Below, piece after piece: positions 33,974 to 45,645 of a DNA stretch of 64,000 nt (position 1 is its first letter; every line of letters begins with the position of its first letter). The notes under the pieces are model-generated. The model worked only from the letters and a program-made list of their open reading frames with translations, was not told the origin of the DNA and ran no database searches. A program made the position numbers and the translations under genes. Origin of the DNA: Silene latifolia (lineage: Eukaryota > Streptophyta > Magnoliopsida > Caryophyllales > Caryophyllaceae); assembly GCF_048544455.1 (NCBI RefSeq), contig NC_133538.1, positions 454,659,311 through 454,723,310 on the forward strand. Reading direction: 5' to 3'.

Positions 33974-34440
33974 TCACAAGTCCACATCACCCTTTCCGAG
34001 AGGTGTGATGTTTCTTAGGCCCTGCAAATGATTACACAGATGAGAACCACAACCAGTATCAAGTACCCAAGTTCCGAAACTTGCATGGTTAATCACAATC
34101 ATATGAATATAAGATGACATACCAACAGGAGCGACGCGGCCTACTTTGATGTCCTCACGGTAGACGGGACAGTTCCTCCTCCAATGTCCAGTCTTGTGAC
34201 AATGGTGGCACACAATGTCACCGCCCTTGCTCTTTACCTTGCTCTGTGAGCCACTAGTCTCACCGGGCCTACTCTTACCGTTTCCTGGCTTCTTGAATTT
34301 TGGCTTACCTACAGTTAGGTCGCCTGGAGCTTTGCCCTTACCTTTACCCTTGTTGGAAATCGTGAGAACATCCAGCTTCATGATCCCACTCAATTTCATA
34401 GCCTTCTCGGTCTGTACGAGAACGGAGTGTAGCTCATGAG
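33974..34440 (-). pseudogene. Copia-1 Gag zinc knuckle and protease
   Basis: A Lys/Gly-rich linker followed by the CCHC knuckle CHHCHKTGHWRRNC and then the aspartic protease start GTWVLDTGCGSHLCNHLQGL, with DTG intact. The segment between knuckle and protease (DIKVGRVAPVG) aligns with the last residues of the Copia-2 Gag (DIKAGRITPVGK). A break near 34440 separates it from the capsid part. Confidence 0.9.
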
Positions 34441-34450
34441 GACTCTTTTT

Positions 34451-35044
34451 CTAGTCATTCATGTAGTAGTTCGCCCTGAAAAAGGCAAAACCATCGTGAA
34501 GAGAATGAAGAAATCGGTCAATGACAATGCTCTCACTGATTTTGCAATCAAGTGCCTCCAACTTCTCGACATTCTCAATCTTGTTAAGAATGTGTGGGCT
34601 AACCGGTTGGCCCTTTTGGAGTTTCGCATCAAAGAAGCGACAGGTATGCTTATAAGTAACGATCCTCGGTGCTTTTGAGAACTCGATAGTGAGCGTGGTG
34701 AAAATCTTGTTCGCACCTTGGGCAATGAAGCGTCTCTGCAAATTGGTTTCCATTGCAAATATGAGCACGTTCTTTATCGCACCCGCTTCCATAACGAAAT
34801 CACTATAAGCAAGTGACTCGTTAACTCCCGCATTGGGGGCTGGTTTGACCGGTATTCGCTCAGTTAAGTACTTGAGCTTACCGTCAGCAATGGAAGCATT
34901 CCGTAGTGCTGCCTCCCAGTCCCCAAAGTTGGACCCATCATTCTTCAGTCCCGTGTACTGATTCATGTTGTCCATAAAAACTTTCAGCCAGGACTCGCGT
35001 CCAAGTGTGGCACTAGGCATTGGGATTTCGTTATTTCCAGCCAT
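34451..35044 (-). pseudogene. gag: Copia-1 Gag capsid domain
   Basis: Minus-strand Gag start. The likely initiator is the Met at 35044 (MAGNNEIPMPSATLGRESWL), downstream of an in-frame upstream Met. Homology to the Copia-2 Gag spans the whole capsid domain: NDGSNFGDWEAALRNASIAD, NVLIFAMETNLQRR, FSKAPRIVTYKHTCRFFDA and IVIDRFLHSLHDGFAFFRAN. A frame break follows at the end, before the zinc knuckle part. Together with 33974-34440 it makes up one broken gag gene. Confidence 0.9.
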
Positions 35045-37099
35045 TTGTTGTAACAGTAAAATAAACGTGTTATACACTGCGAAAAGAAGAATAAATAATA
35101 AGCATGTGCATCGATTTTAATTTAAGTATAATGAACTAGTGTCATAACGCGAAGACTCAAAACATTTATACAATTGACCTTCCTCAAGAATTATATAAAT
35201 GATCCCAAGACTCAATTATCTGTAAATTGATAAGCCAACCTTTTGGCTAATTCTACTGTTAAAATTCTTGGTCGATAAATTTCTGTAAATTCTATCTTTA
35301 GTCCATCATAATCACGAGAAACTCTTCGGACTATAATGTTGAGATAAACTAAGTCAACACAAACTACTTACCCAACGTAGAAGGGGTCATATTATGACTA
35401 CTGACGAAGAAGGGATTCATAGTTGTTTTCCCTCATAAAGACTAATCTCAATTTCCGTTTTAGAAGAAGATCCCATCACCTTTATTTTAATTCATTTTAA
35501 GTGAACTAATATCTAGCATGCGTGAATGAATAAACTAAGGTGATGGCTCAATAAACATGTGACATCTTTATGTCTATGAAAACTAACATACAACCTATAT
35601 GTGTCAATTTTCATGCATTTTAGTAGTAGGTGGTTTGTTCTTAGGCGGAAAATGATGCATAAACTATCATGTGAATGAAAAGCAATAGGAATGAAAAAAA
35701 CGTAAAAACAATAAAAAGGTCCTAGTGTGGCCTATCCTATCAAAATGAACATTAAATAGAAATTTGGAATCCATCCTTGGACCCGAGAAGCTTGTCTCGA
35801 CGTTCCATCTTGATCCATGTAGCGGGAGTGAGCTCCAATCTCCATCTTTAGTCTTCTTTGAAAATTACAATAAATAAATTTAAATAATAAACCTATTTAT
35901 TACATTCTAATTTCAAAACCCAAAAACTAAAGAAAAAATAAAGGAGATTCGAGATCTCAAATGACATTAAAAATTATGTTCCCATCATTACGAAAACATA
36001 ATTTGACTAAGGTCACACTAAGTATTACAAATTACAACCGATTGCAAAAAAATACGTAAATAAATTCATTCAACGATTCATTCAACAAAAGAAAAGCATC
36101 AACTAAAAAAATAAATATGCAAGACATAATTATTTAATTATGTTGATTAATTTTATCCAGACCACCTATTTAAATTATCAAATTAAGTGACAATTCCTCA
36201 ATTAATCACATTAATTTCAATCTTAATTCATATTAAACTTGTAATATGAATTTAATCCATCAATATTTTAAACTGCTTTAAAATAATTAGGTATCTAAGA
36301 ATTATGACCGCTTCACAATAATTAATTTGCCAAAACAAAACAAAATTAAAAACCCCCTTTTTTTAATTGTCTCGGCAAAACAAAAAAAAGAAAAATATTT
36401 TTTTTTTATTCTGCCCAGTCGTGAACAGTAACAGAAAAGAATTTTTTTTTTTATCTTTTCTCGGCTGAAAAACCGAAACAAAAATAGAAACCCTATTTTT
36501 TTGTGTCTCGGCTAAAAAAAACAGCCCTTATTTTTTTCCTTTGCGGCTGGGAAAAATAACTTAAACAAAAAAAAAAAACAAAATTTTCTTTTGAAAAACA
36601 GCCGCACTCATCGATCGAAAAACCGAACAATTGTTTAAAGTTGCTATTAACTAGATTGGCATATACAACTTATAATTTATATACATATTCAACCTAGATT
36701 ATTCTAATTTAACATGTTAAAAGAATATCTAAATCATGATATAACCGATTATCATAATTGATTTGAACTTTTGTTAAATTAAGTTATACGCCAAAAACAG
36801 CAAAAACAATTCATCAATCCGACAAAACCAATTTCCATTCACATCCCGATTTATTAAATCGAAACATCTACAAATTATCATATTATTATCTGAACCGATT
36901 AAAAACAACAATATGAGAATAAAATGGAAATCAAAACAACAAAACCAAAAAAAAAAACAGAAAAAGAAAATGGCAAATTTTTTTTTTCTCTCGGCCAAAT
37001 TTTTTATTCACAGCCGAACCCCTTTTTTTTTCTTTCGAAACCCTAAAGTTGTTTACAAACAATTTTATGAAAATCATCAAAACTAAAATTCGTGGCCTT
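35045..37099 (-). other. Copia-1 untranslated leader
   Basis: Two kilobases between the primer site and gag. AT-rich, with long A and T runs around 36340-36600 and 36940-37040. No supported frame. Position and composition parallel the Copia-2 leader. Confidence 0.7.
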
Positions 37100-37112
37100 G
37101 GCTCTGATACCA
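37100..37112 (-). other. Primer-binding site, initiator tRNA-Met, Copia-1
   Basis: GGCTCTGATACCA is the reverse complement of TGGTATCAGAGCC, 2 bp from the LTR. A perfect match. Confidence 0.92.
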
Positions 37113-37114
37113 CT

Positions 37115-38127
37115 TGTGGGATTTATCTGTATGCTTCTCTTTAATTTTAAGGATTATAACGAATTATAAGATGATGAATGCTAGTCATAAAATAAAATTA
37201 CATAAACAAAATAGAGAATGAAAAAATCAACCTTTGGTCCTTGCTAATACGGCCTAAGAACAATATCGGAATGATATTCGCCTATTAGTTGCACCCAAGA
37301 TGCTCCGAAAAATACCCCTCAAATTGCTAGAATGAGATCCCCAATTTTCTGTAAAAAATTTAGGGTTTTGTGTGTGTGAAGATAGATGAGAGAGATGCTG
37401 AAAAATTAGGTTTTAGAAATGATCTCCTTCTCACTTATTATATCCGAAATTAAGTGAGAATAAGGGGGAGATATTTCTTTTCCTATTTTCGGCTACCCTA
37501 ACCGAAATAAGAGACCTCTTTCTCTTATTTTCGGTTTTTTATTTACCTACCAAAAATAAGGAGATTAAATCTTCTTATTTTGGTAGTATACACAAATGTA
37601 TAAAATGTATAAATTGTCATTTAGTGAGGATCGATCCCATAACCTCTTGGTTTGAGTACCCTTACTATTACCACTATGACACATTCATCTTGTTGATCAA
37701 ATATAACCGATTACATTTAATTACGAATTAACATATTAATTCGTCCAAGCTAACATTACATACATTTAATTAAATATAACTTATTATATTCAATTTACGA
37801 ATTGACAGTTAATTCGTCTCAACTAATATTATTTAATCGGCATTAAATAATCGTCTCATCAACACATTGACTAACTGTTTAATCATATAAGGCATCAATG
37901 TGATTACATTTCTATAACCACATCTCTCAAACACATCCTTTAGGTGTGACCTTTAGGGACCAGTTGATCACCGCCATCTGTATGATAATAACGTCAAACT
38001 TTCTAGCAAGCCAACCGTTATTAGGTAATCGTTAATCAACTGATAAAATACGAAGTATACCCTTGTGAACCTATAAGAGATTTATAAATGTTATCACACT
38101 AATTTGTGGAGGACACAAGCTCCAACA
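37115..38127 (-). repeat. Copia-1 5' LTR
   Basis: TGTGGG to TCCAACA on the plus strand, 1013 bp. It shares with Copia-2 and Copia-3 the block TTTAGGTGTGACCTTTAGGG, then ACCAGTTGATCACCGCC (about 37940-37980). Confidence 0.92.
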
Positions 38128-38985
38128 CTATTGATTCAATTGATGTGTAGTGCTTTAGCTTAGTGTGGGGATATCAATTGCCTAGGCTATTCATGCCTTA
38201 GTAGTGCCCCCACAATGAAGAACACGGGATTTTGAAGAATGAAAAATGACAAGGGATATGCAAGTACACAGATGGAACTGAATCCGAGTAAAACAGGCAC
38301 AATCCGATCGCTTTCAAGGGAGTCCGCCCGTCTTTAGGCAATCTGGGCGTCTTTGTAAGAATCCGTCCGTCCATGTGAACTGAAATTTTGAAATTTTAGG
38401 ACTGTTGATAAATCCGAGCGCCCTAGAAGAGAAGACGCCCGTCCTCATAAAGACGCCCGTCCTGAAAGGAAAGACGCCCGTCTTTTTGGCTGGCAAAAAC
38501 AAGAAATCTCACTGGAAGAGAATCCGCCCGTCCCACAGTTGAACAATCCGAGCGTCTTTACTGAAAGACGCCCATCTTTAGGCGAGAACTCTGAAGCCGA
38601 AACAAGTAGAATCCGAGCGTCCCAAAGGAAAGACGCCCGTCTTCCCCTGCAATTCAAAATTTTTTAGGTCTTTTATAAACCCCATCCCCCATTCATTTCT
38701 TCATTTCTTCATTCAAAACACTACCCATAAACCCCAAAATTTAAAACCCTCATCCTCTCCATCACAAAAACAAGATTTCCTCAACCACATTCATCAAAAT
38801 CAAATCAAATCATCCTTTTAACAAAAATTAATCACTCCTCTTTCAACAAAAATCAAACCAAGCACCAAAATCTTCAACCTTTGAGTCGATTTTTGAAATT
38901 ATAAAGGCAAAGCCATTCACCTTAACATCAATTTGGGTATACTTGGAAATTGAAGATTTTCACTCTTTTCTTGGTTAAATCATCA
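38128..38985 (+). other. Athila-A interior between Copia-1 and ORF1
   Basis: The host sequence resumes after Copia-1. A GTGTGGGGATATCAATTGCC block at about 38161 resembles Athila non-coding spacers. It contains the dense palindrome array described separately and then an A/C-rich stretch leading to ORF1. No reading frame is supported; minus-strand frames across the array are by-products of the repeats. Confidence 0.7.
38300..38655. repeat. AAGACG/AATCCG palindrome array in Athila-A interior
   Basis: About fourteen units in 350 bp, for example AATCCGAGCGTC, AAGACGCCCGTCTT (38469, 38630), AATCCGTCCGTCC and AATCCGCCCGTCCC. The arms AAGACG, AATCCG and their complements are combined freely around a two-base centre. 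Spacers are unrelated in length and sequence. Confidence 0.83.
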
Positions 38986-40556
38986 ATGGCAAGGACAAAA
39001 GGAGCAACAAAGGCACCTAAAGCAAAGGCACTATCAACAAGACAAAAGAGTCTTCAAGCAAAGAAAGCCTCATTGGCTATGGTGGTAGCTAGCTCAAACT
39101 TGGAAGTGCAACAACAACAACCTCCCTTGGAAGCAACAACATCAACAACTCCGGAAATTGCTCAACTTTAGAACTATCCGGAGGTAATTTTCATCTCTAA
39201 TCCCATAGGGAAACATTTACCAAGTATGCTAGAAAATCCTTTCCATCCATCAAGTTTATTTGTGAACATGCCTTAGATAAGTTGGGTGTCCTTGAGCAAT
39301 CTAAAGCCTTCTTTGAAGCCATGGGGTTGGGAAAATTGTTTGCAACAAAAGAATTGACATACCCCTCCCTTACCTTAGAATTCTTGAGTTATTTGAAAGT
39401 TACTAAGGTAGAGACAATGGAAAACATCGAGTTCCGCCTAGCTAATGTGAGCAGGTGCATCACCTTTGAAGAATTGGGTAAAGCATTGGGTCTTAGCGAT
39501 TAACATAGTTATTTCAAGAATCCCGGAAAGTATGACCCCGCTCCTCTTTGGGAGGCGATTTTCGGAAGGAAATTTGAGAACTATCATGCTAGTCGCGCTC
39601 TATTAGTCCACCATCCAGGCATTAGAGTGTGGCATAAGGTCATAGGGAATACCATCATTGCAAGAAAAGACACCAACCACTTTACCAAGATCGATTGTGT
39701 TCTTTTTGAGTCGGCCTTAAATATTGGAAGGGAATTCACCAAGCCTTTCAATTCTCTAACGCTTTTGGTGGATAGATGACTAAATGTTGATTGTGGGAAG
39801 CAAGGCACCACTGTTATTGTAAATGGAGGTCTAGTCACTCTTTTGGCTAAGTACTTTGATCTGAATTTCAACAAGGATAGCAAGTATGTGGCAAAAAAGG
39901 GGGGTCATCTCATTGATATGGATGCTATGAATAACAAGTACAAGTGGGTTACCCATAACCCTCTTGACACCAAGTATGGGTGGCTCACCAATGAGGCTAG
40001 ATCTTTTACTTTGCCTTCTATGATTTGTCGTTTGAGTGTCCATCGGACCAACTACCTCCTTCCCCTCTCAAAAGGAGCCGAATACATTATCCGACAACAA
40101 AGAGATGAAGTTGAAATGCCCTTCTCTTCCATTGTCACACCACTCTATCCTTTCAAGTACCAAGAGTTCAAACCCGAAGGTGTTGAAGCAAGCAAATATT
40201 ATATGACTCTACTTAAGCAAGAGATGCACAAGCAAGCTTTTAAGGATCGGAAAGATGCTTACTTAGCCCAATATCCACCCCTCCTTCATTTAGCTAGGCA
40301 AGGACTACTTGATCCTTCATGTCCTTTGCCTAGTTGGGCGGATAGGGAAGTAGTCTTTCCGAGTTCATCTAGGGGTGAGATTCCGGGTGACGATGAGGTT
40401 GTCGGTAATGAGGTTGTTGATAGCATTGATGAAGAGGCTAGTGAAGAAGAAGAAGGGGATGATGAACAAAGTGAACAAGAAAGTGAAGAGGGAAGTGGTG
40501 ATGAGTCCACTTCTATTGAGGAAGATGATGATAATGATGATATGGTGGAAGACTAG
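38986..40556 (+). pseudogene. ATHILA ORF1-like protein, right copy, broken
   Basis: Second copy of the ATHILA ORF-1-like gene. It begins with MARTKGATKAPKAKAL at 38986 and has the same domain order as the left copy: LTLEFLSYLKVTKVETMENI, FEELGKALGLSD, GGHLIDMDAMNNKYKW, RLSVHRTNYLLPLSKGAEYI and YLAQYPPLLHLARQGLLDPS. The acidic C-terminus runs to the natural stop at 40554. Lesions are different from the left copy: a stop at 39169, one at about 39501 and one at about 39777. The last 237 codons (39843-40556) are open. Independent lesions show separate decay. Confidence 0.85.
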
Positions 40557-42526
40557 CAAGCTTTAGAGGCTCCTACCCTCTTGAGGTTTGCTTACTTCTT
40601 TATTTGTTTTATTTACTTTATCTTGATCATGGTTGGTTGAGTCCTAGCAACATAGAGGACTAACACCTCGGCTCCATTGAGGTGTTCTTATTTCATTGTT
40701 CCCACCTTTTGAAAATCCAAAATGTCAAATTTAGTTTCATGCATTGCATCTTGTGTGCATGAACTACCCCAACTTTAGGACATTAGAAATAATGTCTAAC
40801 TCGGTTTGGGGAAGTACATGCATACACAACGGGAGGCAATCTAAATTACGCTCTCCGTCATAAACAAAAAAACCATGCATCATGTAGGGTAGCTTAGTGT
40901 AGCTTGCATTTAGAGTAGAATTCATGCATCATGCTTGGATGATTTCCCATCATTTTGGCCATTGAGGACAAGGCCCATATTAGTGTGGGGATGGGGAATT
41001 CTAACTTAACTTTTATTCAAAAATCCAAAAAAATTGAAAAATTGAAAAACCATAAAAATTGAAAAACCAAAAACAAGTTCATTTCCTTTGTAGCGTAGTC
41101 ATGTATATATTGTTGTATATATTGTGTTTGTTTTATCCTTCTTCACATTGATCGACTACGCCACATCCGAGACATGAGGATATTGAAGATCGCATGGTAT
41201 GATCTTTCCAATCTCCTTTTTCCTCTTTATGTTAATGACTATGTGGCTTTATTTTGATTGATGCGGTATAACAATGTGAACTTAGGACTTGCATTTAGTT
41301 TATATGTCATATTAGTTGGTAGAATCATTTGCATTAGGATGTTTATATGGTAGTTGCATCATGGCATGTAGTTTGCATGTTAGAAAAGTTTTGCGAAACC
41401 GTCTACTTGGGAAGCTTGACAAGTGTATATAGGCCCTAGTAGATGCTTTTTCTTCTTAAGACTTTGCTTGTTAGAATACTTGTAAAATACCCTAGGATGT
41501 GTCATGCTAGTATCCTTTGACCCATGGATTAAAGCCTAGTCAAGAGTACCTTGTGGTGTGATAACTCCTTGGCTACCGTTAATTCCAAGGTTACCCTTGA
41601 AACCATGCATCCATCCATCATCCATGTTCTACCACATTTTTGTCATCAAAGGGAATGGGCACAAAAAGAAATCAATTTGAGTTCAATGAAATGAAAAGTG
41701 AAAAAAAGTTTTCAAAAATGCATCAAATGAAAAGAGGAGCAAAAATAGAACTCCTAAAGCTTCAAATATAAGCCACCCTCACTATATATGGGGTGACTTT
41801 GAAAATGTTGAAAGAGAAATGCAAAGAAAAGTTGAAAGTTGTCAAGTGTTGAAATGTCAAAAATCAAAAAGAAATGGAAAAGAAAGTGTTCTTAAATGTC
41901 AAATGCCACAAGAAATTGGGGGGAAAAACAAAAACAATAGCAAACTCCCAAAGTGAAACTCAAATATCTATTGATCCCTTTATCCATCGTATCCATTTTT
42001 GTGAATGGTAGAGAGGGGACGACCCTTCTTCTTGTCTAGGCAGGAGGGGGAATTCCGCGATCCTCCAGTGTTTCTAACACCATAGGGAGTCTATTCTTGA
42101 CAAAAGCATTTAACGATTGAGGACAAAGATACCCTAGCTTGACACAATTTCGAGGTGATTTATTGGTATCCTTCTAGGCTTAGTAGTTTGAAGAAATTGC
42201 ATCTATGAAGGAGTGTGTACCCTTGAATTGCTTCCCTTGTAGATAATTTCCGCCACATAGATGAGGAAAGTGGCTATTCTTTTGTAGATGCATCCATTAC
42301 TTGATCTTGTGTGCTTAATGTTTGGATGTGTCGCCATTTTGGCAAGACCCACCTTGCCTTGCAAGAAGGCATCCTACCTCATGGTTGTCTTGTTGTGAGT
42401 TGAAGGGGCGGAGTGAGACCCGCTAATTGTCTCATATCGGCTATGTTATTAGGTTAGTTTAAATAATGGTCCTAGTCTTTGTCACCTCTTTACTCGGGAC
42501 GAGCAAAGGTTCGGTGTGGGGATATT
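40557..42526 (+). other. Athila-A (right copy) 3' non-coding region and polypurine tract
   Basis: Aligned with 15424-17439, with the TTGAGGACAAGGCCCATATT motif and a following GTGTGGGGATGGGG at about 40962-41000, an A-rich AAAAATTGAAAA block, and the tract ending TGTGGGGATATT before the LTR. The part from 41380 to 42140 is unlike the left copy and has purine-rich stretches. No gene is supported. Confidence 0.75.
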
Positions 42527-42872
42527 TGATGTGACCATAATTAGAGCACATGTAGTCCCTGAATTAGCCTTGTTCCCATGATTTTTAGTGCATATTTGGG
42601 TCATTTATTGTCTTTAGTTCTTTGTTTTGCATATTCTTTGAGGTTTTGATCCCTTGGTTGGAAAGGAGTGAAAACCTTGCATTTTCATGGCAAAATGAGG
42701 CTAAATTGATTGAATTAAATGACCAAGCACTAAGGAGAGACAAGATTAGAAGGCCTTTATACATACTATAGTAGATGGGCAATGATGAGAAAACATCCTT
42801 GCATCCCCGAGGAAATCCCCAAGGATTCTATGAAGAAAAAGGAAGAAAAGAAGAAGAAATGAGACTGCACAG

Positions 42873-43045
42873 CAATCCGTGTGTCTTCCCCAGAAGACGC
42901 CCGTCTCCACCACCACAATCCGTGCGTCTTCTCCCCAAGACGCTCGGGCAAAAGACCCAGAAGACGCCCGTCTTCACTCCAAGACGCCCGGGAAGAGACC
43001 ACCAAATCCGCCCGTCCCGTGCTAAAGACGCCCGGATTCTCAGGC
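42873..43045. repeat. AAGACG/AATCCG palindrome cluster in right Athila-A LTR
   Basis: Same position as 17798-17970, with units such as AAGACGCCCGTCTT, AATCCGTGCGTCTT and AAGACGCCCGGATT. Unit order and number differ from the left LTR. Confidence 0.8.
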
Positions 43046-43197
43046 AGACCCAATTCGTCTTCTTCAAGCCTCAAGGAAGGATGCACATCTTTTTCTAGAG
43101 ACCGGAGTCTTTCCAAAAAGACCGGCGTTTCCTTAAGTAGGGACATAATCGTCATTTAAGCCCTTAGTTAACCCTAATGCATCCACCTAATCCCCAC

Positions 43198-43207
43198 TAT
43201 AAATACC
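43198..43207 (+). promoter_or_regulatory. TATA box in right Athila-A LTR
   Basis: TATAAATACC in the same context as 18100. Confidence 0.6.
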
Positions 43208-44258
43208 ACATTAGTCTAATTAGAAGAACATGTTCTTCTTAGCAATCTTTAGTGTAGTTAATATCAATCAAATCTCTCTTTAATCTTGTAATCAACAATT
43301 AATCAAGTTTTAATACAAGTTTTATTTCCTTAATCTCTCTCTTGTTCATCCTTTATTTTTGGTAATTGAAGATTATTTGGGTTATTATTGGAAGATTGAC
43401 AACCTCTCAATCAAGCATCAAGTACTTCTTTTATTCTTTGCTTTATTATTGGAATCATTAGTAGGTATAATTCTCTTAATCCCTCTTTAATTATTTTTAA
43501 TCACTTTCATTTATTCATCATGTTTCACTTTGTTGGTATGATTGACAACCTTGCTAGCATGTTCAACATGATAATGAGTAAGTAGTTCCTTATCTAGGGT
43601 TAATGGGTAATTAGTGGAAACCAACATGGGGAATGATTCATGCTTAAATTAATATGCTTTCATAGTTTATTTGCTTGCTTGTTGTGATCTCAACTCATGC
43701 ACATGTTATGTTTGATGAAATGTGAGCCTATGAATCCTTGCATTTTTTACCCATCACCTATCTTTTCAATGAGACTTGTAAAACAAAAACCAACTCGAGT
43801 CTCATTAGACCATGCATGTTGTGGAGTAGGGAAGACTAAGTCGACTTGTAGGTGTTGTACAATCTAATCGATTCGGCCTCGGGACCAAAACTTTCCTAGG
43901 ATTGAAAGATATAAACCAACTCGATCCATCACAACAATAATTGCTTCTTATAATTTGAGAACATGTTCGTATGATCAATTCCCATGAATCCCCTATGACC
44001 CCATGACACCCTAGTGCTTTTTATCTATTGTTTACATCCCTTTTAATTCATCTTGCTTATTTACTTTCATTGATATTTAGTTTAGTGATCCTATACATCA
44101 AACCTCAATTGTGACACCCCTAAGACACCACTAGTTGCAATAGAAATCTCATCTCAATTCCCGTCCCTTGGGATCCGACCTTTACTTGCCTCTTTACTAA
44201 TTGTAGAGTTGTTTGTGAAGTTATAAATTGTGTTTTGGTCTAGGTGCTCCTAACGACA

Positions 44259-45645
44259 AGTAACCGAAAGATTTAGTAAAAATATCCCGACCATCGAGTA
44301 AGGGTGTTTTGGTTTTTAAAATAGTATTCTGTCTGTAGGGTACTCGATCGAGTATCATGGGTACTCTATCGAGTAAGTCGAACTCGATCGAGTACGTCAG
44401 TTACTCGATCGAGTAGCTCGGTTTACGGGTAATGTTTTGTTGGGTTTTGTTAATAATACGGATTAATATATAAATCTTTCCGTCATCTTTAAAATACACT
44501 TTTACAAACCTAATCACATTGAAAAGAGATTCAAGTTACGTTCTTCGCATTCATCCGTGTTATTGACAAATCCCGGAGCTTGAGAGGTCGGATTTCTTCG
44601 TTCTTTGCATCCTTCTGATCCTTGCGTCGAGGGTAAGATCTACGTAGTGATTTTATATTATTTAGTCAAGTTTGTTTAAACCCTAATTTGGGGGATTGGG
44701 GATTTGTGTTAGTTTTTGTATGGTTAGTGATTATGTGATGATGTGTTAGGAGGAGGATTCGTAGAAGAGGCCTTTTGATACAGCTATTGAGATCGTCTGC
44801 GTGTGTTGCATTCCAGGTAGGGTTTCCCTACTCAGTATTAGTCACATAATGTGTTGGTTGTTGGTTGTGATTGTTGTATAGTATCATACTCGTATTGTGA
44901 CGGTTGTTGGAATTGGTTACTGTTGATAGTTGTGATTGAATATATCTGTCTGTGGTTTTCGGGGTGCGTCCCTGGCTGAGTGGGGTCACTTGCATGAGTG
45001 GCTTCATGCCCATTATTCGCCTTCTGTGGAACCCGCCACAGAAGGGATGTGCACATTAATGGATTTGGGTTATTCGCTCTACGGTATGAGCGGGGCTTAG
45101 GTGGGAACGGTTGCGGTCCCCCACTGGCGGAGTGGAGTTACCTGTTGCGATGGGTACTCTAGCAGGACTACACACTTTAGTGTGTAGCCAGCGATGAGGA
45201 GTTGATTGTGGAGTTTGGGTTATGTGACGATTGTGATGTGTTGGTTTCTGTTTTATAGTAAATATATATGATTATGTGATTAGTACTGACCTCGTTTAAT
45301 GTTTTGAAAAACTGTGGTGATCCATTCGGGGATGGTGAGCAGTTGTTGAGCAGGTGTGAGTCGAGACATATGGGCTAGCTGGGATGTGTCACCACGAGAT
45401 GATAGAGTCTTCCGCTGTAGTTTGAATAGCTTATCAGACATTCTTGATTAGTTGTTAAACATTTGGCTTAAGAACATGTAACCGTATTTCATCAGTTGGT
45501 TTTGGATTGTATTTACTAAACTTTATACTATTTAAATGTTGTTTCTTTATTGTCTTTTGATTATCATTGCCTCGGGAAACCGAGATGGTGACATCTTTAT
45601 ACCTGAGTGATCCTGGTAAGGCACTTGGAGTATGGGGGTGTCACA
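44259..45645 (+). repeat. Gypsy LTR remnant (Gypsy-3)
   Basis: Starts without a recognisable LTR 5' end against the Athila-A LTR and ends GGGGGTGTCACA at 45645. The 3' 600 bp match the Gypsy-1 LTR (GGGATGTGCACATTAATGG, TTGCGATGGGTACTCTAGCA, CTCGGGAAACCGAGATGG). No primer site follows, so this is a solo or 3' LTR piece. A palindrome cluster sits near its left end. Confidence 0.75.
44341..44416. repeat. TACTCGATCGAGTA palindrome cluster
   Basis: Four units in 76 bp, three with the exact core ACTCGATCGAGT and one ACTCTATCGAGT. Same arms as in the Gypsy-1 array but with AT in the centre. Confidence 0.88.

Larger units (their letters stand above)
20571..38127 (-). mobile_element. Copia-1: Ty1/copia retrotransposon, complete ends, nested insertion inside
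   Basis: Minus-strand element with 1013-bp LTRs at 37115-38127 (5') and 20571-21583 (3'), an initiator-Met primer site at 37100-37112, a polypurine tract next to 21583, and gag, integrase, RT and RNase H in copia order. Removing Copia-2 and one target duplication gives about 8.8 kb. The LTRs differ at roughly two dozen positions by eye. The flanks CTAAT/CTATT are a 4-of-5 target duplication. It lies in Athila-A, between the protease and ORF1. The coding part has several stops and shifts. Confidence 0.9.
42527..44258 (+). repeat. Athila-A LTR, right (1732 bp)
   Basis: Starts TGATGTGACC and ends CCTAACGACA. Partner of 17440-19159, with clearly more divergence than in the other LTR pairs, strongest in the palindrome region at 42873-43045. 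TATA box at 43198. Frames crossing the CG cluster on both strands are by-products. Confidence 0.83.

Noticed and set aside
36340..37040. Long A/T homopolymer region considered as a processed transcript tail or LINE end
   Set aside because: It lies inside the Copia-1 leader, with runs on both strands and no LINE domains or target duplication.
42766..43159. Long frames on both strands in the right Athila-A LTR
   Set aside because: Same palindrome cluster effect as in the left LTR; open on both strands with no shared protein product.
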